A stretch of DNA of 64,000 bases. Origin: Coriobacteriaceae bacterium (GTDB taxonomy: Bacteria; Actinomycetota; Coriobacteriia; Coriobacteriales; Coriobacteriaceae). The position numbers and the translations under genes were made by a program. This document shows, piece after piece, positions 58,447 to 64,000 of this stretch. The stretch lies in the NCBI GenBank assembly GCA_015062655.1, contig SUUG01000013.1, positions 62,001-126,000 on the forward strand, read 5' to 3'. The notes under the pieces were generated by a model. The model made no database searches. It worked only from the letters and a program-made list of their open reading frames with translations, and was not told where the DNA came from. Numbering within the stretch: the stretch's first letter is position 1; each line of letters opens with the position of its first letter.

Positions 58447-60458
58447 GCATGACGCTTCTCCTTGCCGCGCTCGGCGTCTTCTGCGCCGGCGCCCTCGCCG
58501 CGCTCCTGCTTGGCCGCAGCGACGCCGCAGCCAAGACGGCCTCCTGCCTCATCGGCGCGGCCGGCTCCGCCATCGCGCTCGCTGCCGGTGTCTCGGCGGT
58601 CCTGGGCGACGTCTCCCGCCTGAACGCGGCCGTCCTGTTCCCGTTCGCCTCCTGCGAGCTCTTGCTCGATCGGCTCTCCGGCCTCTTCGTGGCGCTCATC
58701 GCCGCGCTCGCGCTCGTCGGGTTCATCTACGGGCTCGCGTACTTCGATGAGTACGAGGGCAAGACCGCCCGCGCCGGGTTCTTCATGAACGGCTTCGTGG
58801 CCTCGATGCTCCTCGTGATCGTGGCCGACAACGTGTTTTGGTTCCTGGTCGCCTTCGAGCTCATGTCGCTCACCTCGTACTTCCTGGTGATCATCGAGGA
58901 GAACGAGAGCTCGATCCGCGGCGGCTGGCTTTACTTCGTGATCGCGCACGTGGGTTTCGCGCTCATCATGGCGAGCTTCCTGTTCATGTCGAACCTCTCG
59001 GGCGGCTCGTTCTCCTTCTCCGACTTCCGCGCCCAGGACTTCGGTCCGGTGTGGAGCTCCGCCTGCTTCCTGCTGGCTTTCTTCGGCTTCGGCGCGAAGG
59101 CGGGCATCATCCCGTTGCACTCCTGGCTCCCTAAGGCCCATCCCGAGGCGCCCTCCAACGTGTCGGCGCTGATGTCGGGCGGCATGATCAAGATCGGCGT
59201 CTTCGGCATCCTGAAGGTCGGCTTGGATCTGCTCCAAGGCAGCGGCACCCAGATGTGGTGGGGGATCCCGGCGCTCGTCATCGGCGCCGTCTCCGCCGTG
59301 CTCGGCGTGGCCTACGCGCTCGGCGAGCACGACGTGAAGCGGCTGCTCGCGTACCACTCCGTCGAGAACATCGGCATCATCCTGCTCGGCGTTGGCGCCA
59401 CGCTGCTCGCCGCGGGACTCGGCAACCAGGACGTGGCCACCCTCGCGCTCATGGCGGCGCTCTTCCACTCCCTGAACCACGCGATGTTCAAGGGAGAGCT
59501 CTTCCTCGGCGCCGGTGCGGTCCTGTTCGCCACCGGCACGCGCGACATGCGCCGCCTGGGCGGGCTCATCCGCCGCCTGCCGAGGACCGGCGTGTGCTTC
59601 CTGGTGGGCGCGCTCGCGATCTCGGCGATCCCGCCGCTGAACGGATTCGCCTCCGAGTGGTATATCTACCAGGCGCTCTTCAACGCCGCCACGCTGGGCG
59701 ACCGCGTGGTCATGGCCCTCGCGGCGCTCGCCGCCTGCGCGCTCGCCATCACCGGCGCGCTCGCCGTCGCCTGCTTCGTCAAGGCCTACGGCATGACCTT
59801 CCTCTCAAAGGAGCGCACCGCCGCGACCGCCGGCGCCCGCGAGGTCCCGGCGCCCATGGTCCTCGCCCAGGGGCTTCTCGCCCTCGCCTGCGTGGCGCTC
59901 GGCCTCGGCGCGCCCCTCGTGGCGCCCGTCCTCACCGAGGTGGCCGCCTCCGTCCTGGAGCCCGCGGCCCCCGTCGTCACCGCCGCCGGCGCGGCCCTCG
60001 TGAACGAGGCCACCGGCGCCGTGATGAGCACCCCGGTCATCGCCCTCGTCCTCGTTATCGTGGCCGGGATCGTCCTCGCGTTCCGCCGCTCGCGCTCGCT
60101 CGGCGCCATCCGCCGCACCGAGCCTTGGGCCTGCGGCTACGCGCCCGACGCCGACATGCCGGTGGTGCCGCGCAGCTTCGCGGCCGACGTCGCCTTCTTC
60201 GTGGGGCCGCTCTACACGCTCCGCGATCGCTGCACGGACCTCTGCTGGTCGGTGGCCGGCGTCTTCAGCCGCCTGACGGCCGTGGCCGCGGCGGTGGAGC
60301 CCGTGCCCGACCGCGTTCTCGTGGACGCCCCGCATGCGGGCGTCACCTGGCTGGCCGCGCTCTCGAGCAAGCTCGAGGGCGGCGACTACGGCCGCTACAT
60401 CGTCTACATCGTCTGCGCGCTCGCGGTCTTCCTCGCGCTCGCCGTCACGTTGGTCTAA
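58443..60458 (+). CDS. hyfB: Hydrogenase-4 component B (proton-pumping NuoL-like subunit)
   Basis: This 671-residue membrane subunit has about 14-16 helices and belongs to the Mrp/NuoL antiporter-like family. The lysine-bearing KAGIIPLHSWLPKAHPEAPS segment and the VALFH-type ALFHSLNHAMFKGELFLG region are conserved. HyfB/HycC anchors the complex. The ATG overlaps the hyfA stop. Confidence 0.92.
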   Translation: MSMTLLLAALGVFCAGALAALLLGRSDAAAKTASCLIGAAGSAIALAAGVSAVLGDVSRLNAAVLFPFASCELLLDRLSGLFVALIAALALVGFIYGLAYFDEYEGKTARAGFFMNGFVASMLLVIVADNVFWFLVAFELMSLTSYFLVIIEENESSIRGGWLYFVIAHVGFALIMASFLFMSNLSGGSFSFSDFRAQDFGPVWSSACFLLAFFGFGAKAGIIPLHSWLPKAHPEAPSNVSALMSGGMIKIGVFGILKVGLDLLQGSGTQMWWGIPALVIGAVSAVLGVAYALGEHDVKRLLAYHSVENIGIILLGVGATLLAAGLGNQDVATLALMAALFHSLNHAMFKGELFLGAGAVLFATGTRDMRRLGGLIRRLPRTGVCFLVGALAISAIPPLNGFASEWYIYQALFNAATLGDRVVMALAALAACALAITGALAVACFVKAYGMTFLSKERTAATAGAREVPAPMVLAQGLLALACVALGLGAPLVAPVLTEVAASVLEPAAPVVTAAGAALVNEATGAVMSTPVIALVLVIVAGIVLAFRRSRSLGAIRRTEPWACGYAPDADMPVVPRSFAADVAFFVGPLYTLRDRCTDLCWSVAGVFSRLTAVAAAVEPVPDRVLVDAPHAGVTWLAALSSKLEGGDYGRYIVYIVCALAVFLALAVTLV

Positions 60459-60470
60459 GGAGGGGAGCAT

Positions 60471-61394
60471 ATGAACATCCTGGTGGCGATCCTCCAGGGC
60501 GCGCTCGTCTGCGCGGTGGCCCCGCTGTTCACGGGCCTCTCGCGCGTGATCCGCGCCAAGATGCACAACCGCCGCGGTCCGAGCATCCTTCAGGATTACC
60601 GCGACATCGCCAAGCTCCTGGCGCGCCCCGAGACGGTCGCCGAGGGCTCGAGCTTCGCGCTGCGCCTCATGCCCGCCATCTTCTTCGCCGTGACCTTCAT
60701 GCTTGCCATGGGGCTGCCGATCTTCTCCCAGGAGAGCCCGCTGCCCGTCTTCGGCGACGCCATCACAATCATGTACGCCCTCGCGCTGGCGCGCTTCTTC
60801 TTCGCGCTCACGGGCATCGACTCGTCGAACGCCTTCGCGGGCATCGGCTCCATCCGCGAGCTGCTTATGAGCGTGCTCATCGAGCCCTCGATGCTGCTCG
60901 CCCTCTTCGCGACGGCGCTCATCTGCGGCTCGACGGACATCGCCTCGATGGGCCGCCATATCGCCGCTGGCGACGTCACCGCGCCGGTGGCCGCGGTGCT
61001 CGCCGCGATCGCCTTCGCCGTGGCCTGCTATATGGAGCTCGGCAAGCTCCCCTACGACCAGGCCGAGGCCGAGCAGGAGCTCCAGGAGGGCCCGCTCGCC
61101 GAGCTCTCCGGCCCGAGCCTCGCCATCGCCAAGCTCGCGATGGGCATGAAGCAGGTCGTGGTCGTCTCCTGGTTCTGCACGATCTTCGTCCCCTGGGGCG
61201 AGCCGGCGACCCTCGGGGCCGCCGCCGTCCTCGGTGCGGCCGTCTTCCTCGTGAAGTGCCTGATCGATTTCGCGATCTGCGGCCTCATCGAGAACTCGGT
61301 CTCCCGTTCGCGCTTCAAGGTCCTGGGCAACCAGACCTGGGCCGTGGTGGGCATCGCGGTGCTCGCCCTCGTATTCGTCGTCGTCGGTGTGTAA
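60471..61394 (+). CDS. hyfC: Hydrogenase-4 component C (NuoH-like subunit)
   Basis: The 307-residue membrane subunit corresponds to complex I NuoH and HycD. It shows MHNRRGPSILQDYRDIAKLL near residue 32 and the loop MELGKLPYDQAEAEQELQEG, the family hallmark. It contacts the hydrogenase small subunit. AAGGAGGGGAGC precedes its ATG; it is 12 bp after hyfB. Confidence 0.93.
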   Translation: MNILVAILQGALVCAVAPLFTGLSRVIRAKMHNRRGPSILQDYRDIAKLLARPETVAEGSSFALRLMPAIFFAVTFMLAMGLPIFSQESPLPVFGDAITIMYALALARFFFALTGIDSSNAFAGIGSIRELLMSVLIEPSMLLALFATALICGSTDIASMGRHIAAGDVTAPVAAVLAAIAFAVACYMELGKLPYDQAEAEQELQEGPLAELSGPSLAIAKLAMGMKQVVVVSWFCTIFVPWGEPATLGAAAVLGAAVFLVKCLIDFAICGLIENSVSRSRFKVLGNQTWAVVGIAVLALVFVVVGV

Positions 61395-61409
61395 GGAGGA
61401 GGGAGAACC

Positions 61410-62867
61410 ATGACACTCGCAGAAAGCCTGCCCCTTCTCGGCGCCGTCGCCATCGTGGCCCCGCTCGTGGCCAGCGTGATCTCGGCGATCCTCGCCCGCC
61501 CGTTCGCGCGGTGGATCACGGTCGCGTCCGCCGCCGTCTCGACCGCGGCGACCATCATCATCGCCGCGCAGTACGCGGCAGCCGGGTTCCCCGAGCTCTC
61601 GGTTCCCGTCGCCCAGGTCGGCGACATGCTCGTGCTCGGGTTCGTCTTCGACCGCATGAGCACGCTGCTCGCGCCCGCCTTCGTGGGCATCGGCCTGCTC
61701 GTCGTGATCTACTCGTTCCCGTATATGAGCGCGGCCAACCGCGAGCACGCCGACGCCCCGCGCCGCCGGTTCTACGTGTACCTCTCGGCCTTCATCGGCG
61801 CCATGCCCGGTCTCGTGTACAGCTCGACCCTCGTGGGGCAGCTCGTCTTCTTCGAGATCACCGGCGCGTGCTCCTGGGGCCTCATCAGCTACTACATGAC
61901 GCCCACGGCCCAGAAGGCCGGCATGAAGGCGCTCATCATCACCCACATCGGCGCGCTCGGCCTCTACATCGGCGCCGCGGTCCTCGCGGGCCTCACCGGC
62001 ACCTTCGAGATCACGGCCATCGCCGAGCTCGACCCCGCCATGAAGGCGCTCGTGCTCCTGCTCGTGCTGTTCGCGGCCTGGGCGAAGTCGGCGCAGCTGC
62101 CGATGTACATGTGGCTGCCCTCCGCCATGGAGGCGCCCACCCCGGTCTCGGCCTACCTGCACGGCGCCTCGATGGTGAAGGTCGGCGTCTGCGTGTTCGC
62201 GCGCGCCCTCGTCTCCGCCGGCGAGGTCCCCGAGATCGTGGGCTGGGTCGCCATCATCGATGCCGTCGCGACGATGCTCTTCGGCTTCCTCATGTACCTT
62301 CCGCAGAAGGACATGAAGCGCCTGCTCGCTTTCTCCACGATCGCTCAGCTCTCCTATGTGTTCTTCGGTCTGGGGCTCTCGGTCTTCGGCGGCGGGCTCG
62401 CCTTCGACGGCGCGGTGTCGCACATCTTCAACCACGCCTTCGCGAAGACGCTCTTCTTCCTCGTGGCCGGCTCGCTCTCCTTCACCCTGGGCACGCGCAT
62501 GCTGCCCCGGATCCAGGGCCTGCTCAAGCGCTACCCCGTCTCGGGCCTGGCCTTCGGGGTCGCGGCGCTCGCGATCGCCGGCGTGCCGCCGATGAGCACC
62601 TTCTTCAGCAAGTTCCAGATCATCTCGGGCGGTTTCTCGGTGGGTGCCGCGCACCCGGCCATCATGGTCCTTGTGCTCATCATGGTCGCCGAGACCGTGG
62701 CCACCTTCGCGTGGTTTTTGAAGTGGATGGGCGCGTGCCTGCCGGGCGAGCCCTCCGCCGACGTGGAGGCCGGCGCCCCGCTCCCGCGGGCGATGGCCTT
62801 CGTCTTCATCGTCCTCATGATCATGGTCATCGTCAGCGGGCCGCTCTCGGCCAGCTGGCTGGGTTAG
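61410..62867 (+). CDS. hyfD: Hydrogenase-4 component D (NuoL/N-like antiporter subunit)
   Basis: The 485-residue subunit has about 13-14 helices. The AKSAQLPMYMWLPSAMEAPT block (with the key Lys and Pro) and the SAYLHGASMVKVGVCVFAR loop identify it as a Mrp-type antiporter-like subunit. HyfD is absent from the simpler Hyc (FHL-1) complex and marks this as an FHL-2/Hyf type. AAGGAGGGAGAACC is the ribosome-binding site. Confidence 0.92.
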   Translation: MTLAESLPLLGAVAIVAPLVASVISAILARPFARWITVASAAVSTAATIIIAAQYAAAGFPELSVPVAQVGDMLVLGFVFDRMSTLLAPAFVGIGLLVVIYSFPYMSAANREHADAPRRRFYVYLSAFIGAMPGLVYSSTLVGQLVFFEITGACSWGLISYYMTPTAQKAGMKALIITHIGALGLYIGAAVLAGLTGTFEITAIAELDPAMKALVLLLVLFAAWAKSAQLPMYMWLPSAMEAPTPVSAYLHGASMVKVGVCVFARALVSAGEVPEIVGWVAIIDAVATMLFGFLMYLPQKDMKRLLAFSTIAQLSYVFFGLGLSVFGGGLAFDGAVSHIFNHAFAKTLFFLVAGSLSFTLGTRMLPRIQGLLKRYPVSGLAFGVAALAIAGVPPMSTFFSKFQIISGGFSVGAAHPAIMVLVLIMVAETVATFAWFLKWMGACLPGEPSADVEAGAPLPRAMAFVFIVLMIMVIVSGPLSASWLG

Positions 62868-62876
62868 GGGGTAGAC

Positions 62877-63527
62877 ATGGGTTATGAACTCGTGAACCTG
62901 CTGGGCGGCCTCCTGATCGTCACGTCCACCGCTGTGGTGGTCACCCGGTCGATCCGCATCGCCATTCGCTGGTACGCCGTCCAGTCACTCGTCCTCGTGG
63001 GGCTCCTGGCCGCGCTCGGCGTCACCACGGGTGCGCACGAGCTGCTCACCTGGGCCGCCTCGGCCTTCGGCACCAAGGTCGTGCTCGTGCCGCTCATCCT
63101 CTCCTGCACGTACAAGAAGATGGGCCGCCCCGCCGACGCCACGATCGAGCGCGTCAAGCCGGCGTGGACGATCGTGCTGATAGCCGTCGAGGTGGCCGTT
63201 TGCTTCGCCGTGGTGAGCCAGATCAAGCTCCCCACGGCCGAGATCGCCGTGCCGGCGCTCGCCATCAGCTTCGCCCACTTCTTCGTGGGGCTCTCCTGCA
63301 TCATCACGCAGCAAAACATCATGAAGCAGATGTTCGGCTACTGCCTGATGGAGAACGGCAGCCATGTGACCCTCGCGCTGCTCGCGCCCACGGCGCCTGA
63401 GATCGTCGAGGTGGGTATCGCCACCGACGCGATCTTCGCGGTCATCATCATGTCAATCGTCGTGTACAAGATCTGGAACGAGACCCAGAGCCTTGATGCC
63501 TCCGACCTGACCGACCTGAAGGGCTAG
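62877..63527 (+). CDS. hyfE: Hydrogenase-4 component E
   Basis: This 216-residue integral membrane protein has about six to seven helices. HyfE combines features of NuoK and NuoJ-like small subunits and is specific to Hyf-type complexes. The GYCLMENGSHVTLALL segment near residue 155-170 is typical. GGGGGTAGAC precedes the ATG, 9 bp after hyfD. Confidence 0.88.
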   Translation: MGYELVNLLGGLLIVTSTAVVVTRSIRIAIRWYAVQSLVLVGLLAALGVTTGAHELLTWAASAFGTKVVLVPLILSCTYKKMGRPADATIERVKPAWTIVLIAVEVAVCFAVVSQIKLPTAEIAVPALAISFAHFFVGLSCIITQQNIMKQMFGYCLMENGSHVTLALLAPTAPEIVEVGIATDAIFAVIIMSIVVYKIWNETQSLDASDLTDLKG

Positions 63528-63531
63528 GCAC

Positions 63532-64000
63532 ATGGATACCTCGACCTTGCTGTTGGCGCTCGTCGCCTGCCCGCTCGCCCTGTCCGTCCTCATCGGCGCC
63601 CTGCCGAAGACGGCCCCGCGTGCCGTCTTCGAGCTCGCGCACCTCGTGTCGGCCGCCGCCGTGCTTGCGGGCGCCCTCGCCCTCGCGCTCCCGGTGTTCG
63701 CCGGGGGCGGTGAGATCTGGGCGCTCGACCCGTGGTTCCACGTGGACGCCCTCGGCGCGCTCTTCGTGCTCATCATCGGTGTGATCGGCTTCTGCATCGC
63801 CGTGTACTCGGTGGGCCTCGTCCGCCAGCTCGTCGACGCGGGCGCCTACGGGCCGGCGCAGGTGAAGGTGTACTACGGCTTCTTCAGCCTCTTCCTCTTC
63901 ACCATGCTGCTCGCCGCCACGACGAACAACATCATCATCATGTGGGCGGCCATCGAGGCCACGACGCTCGCTTCGGCCCTGCTCGTCGCCCTGCGGCGCA
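63532..64000 (+). CDS. hyfF: Hydrogenase-4 component F, N-terminal part
   Basis: The gene starts 4 bp after hyfE and runs off the window after 156 codons. The visible N-terminal region has about five hydrophobic segments and reads WFHVDALGALFVLIIGVIGF and NNIIIMWAAIEATTLASALLV, as in HyfF, the third antiporter-like subunit. hyfG (large) and hyfI (small) hydrogenase genes are expected beyond the edge. Confidence 0.88.
   Translation, partial: MDTSTLLLALVACPLALSVLIGALPKTAPRAVFELAHLVSAAAVLAGALALALPVFAGGGEIWALDPWFHVDALGALFVLIIGVIGFCIAVYSVGLVRQLVDAGAYGPAQVKVYYGFFSLFLFTMLLAATTNNIIIMWAAIEATTLASALLVALRR

Noticed and set aside
59255..62887. A 1210-codon frame overlapping hyfB-hyfD
   Set aside because: It spans three clearly identified genes in another frame and is Arg/His/Gly-rich, typical of an out-of-frame reading of high-GC coding DNA.

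Overview
The window is high-GC, densely coded bacterial DNA. Its gene content points to an anaerobic, fermentative actinobacterium of the class Coriobacteriia, most likely Collinsella-like. This is inferred from gene families and codon bias, not from a marker gene. The main clues are a formate hydrogenlyase-2 (Hyf) operon, an NfnAB-type transhydrogenase, a galactitol-family PTS, an ECF vitamin transporter with a fused double ATPase, and no respiratory chain genes. No rRNA, tRNA or CRISPR array was seen.

Layout. 1-3.5 kb: end of purM, purN with a long N-terminal extension, a parvulin-type foldase and a YqeY protein. 3.8-7.7 kb: a polar amino-acid ABC importer and a cytidylate-kinase-like protein. 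7.9-15.3 kb: a complete sugar-PTS cassette (GntR/HutC regulator, TIM-family isomerase, YjbQ, IIB, IIC, a membrane protein, two different aldolases, IIA) bracketed by two perfect 126-bp direct repeats. 15.7-22.2 kb, minus strand: nfnS-nfnL and glmU-prs-(pirin remnant)-pth. 22.5-27.4 kb: a Tat-exported surface protein followed by an ECF transporter (T, fused AA, S). 27.5-29.5 kb: a Kef-type antiporter. 30.0-32.8 kb: a TPR-type XRE regulator, a possible tiny peptide gene and an ABC exporter. 32.8-43.9 kb: xth, sir2, a folP-folK fusion, hpt, ftsH, an aminotransferase, a PHP-family protein and a lipase. 44.0-45.9 kb: a peroxide-stress block (gpx-ohrR with an almost textbook OhrR box, then a chimeric pseudogene). 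46.3-54.3 kb: a shortened CDF transporter, ROK glucokinase, a LacI regulator, glmS, a nitroreductase, an orphan and a RelB/PIN toxin-antitoxin pair. 54.9-64.0 kb: hydN-like ferredoxin, fdhF with cysteine in place of selenocysteine, and hyfABCDE plus the start of hyfF, running off the window.

How the parts fit: sugars enter by the PTS or are phosphorylated by glucokinase. NfnAB balances NADH, NADPH and ferredoxin. The Cys-FDH and Hyf complex would oxidise formate to CO2 and H2 at the membrane, probably with ion pumping through the HyfB/D/F antiporter-like subunits. OhrR and glutathione peroxidase deal with organic peroxides.

The most unusual feature at the DNA level is the intergenic space. 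It is filled with several families of long, often perfect palindromes: a 151-bp MITE-like element in two copies, a roughly 64-bp hairpin in five copies, and nested dyads at 18.3 kb and 41.0 kb. There are also several signs of gene decay or insertion: a pirin stub, an Rrf2/alcohol-dehydrogenase chimera, a CDF transporter that appears to have lost its middle, and low-complexity inserts in the DHPS and LacI-family proteins. The best candidate for an undescribed system is the regulator-peptide-exporter locus at 30.0-32.8 kb, followed by the repeat-bracketed sugar cassette.
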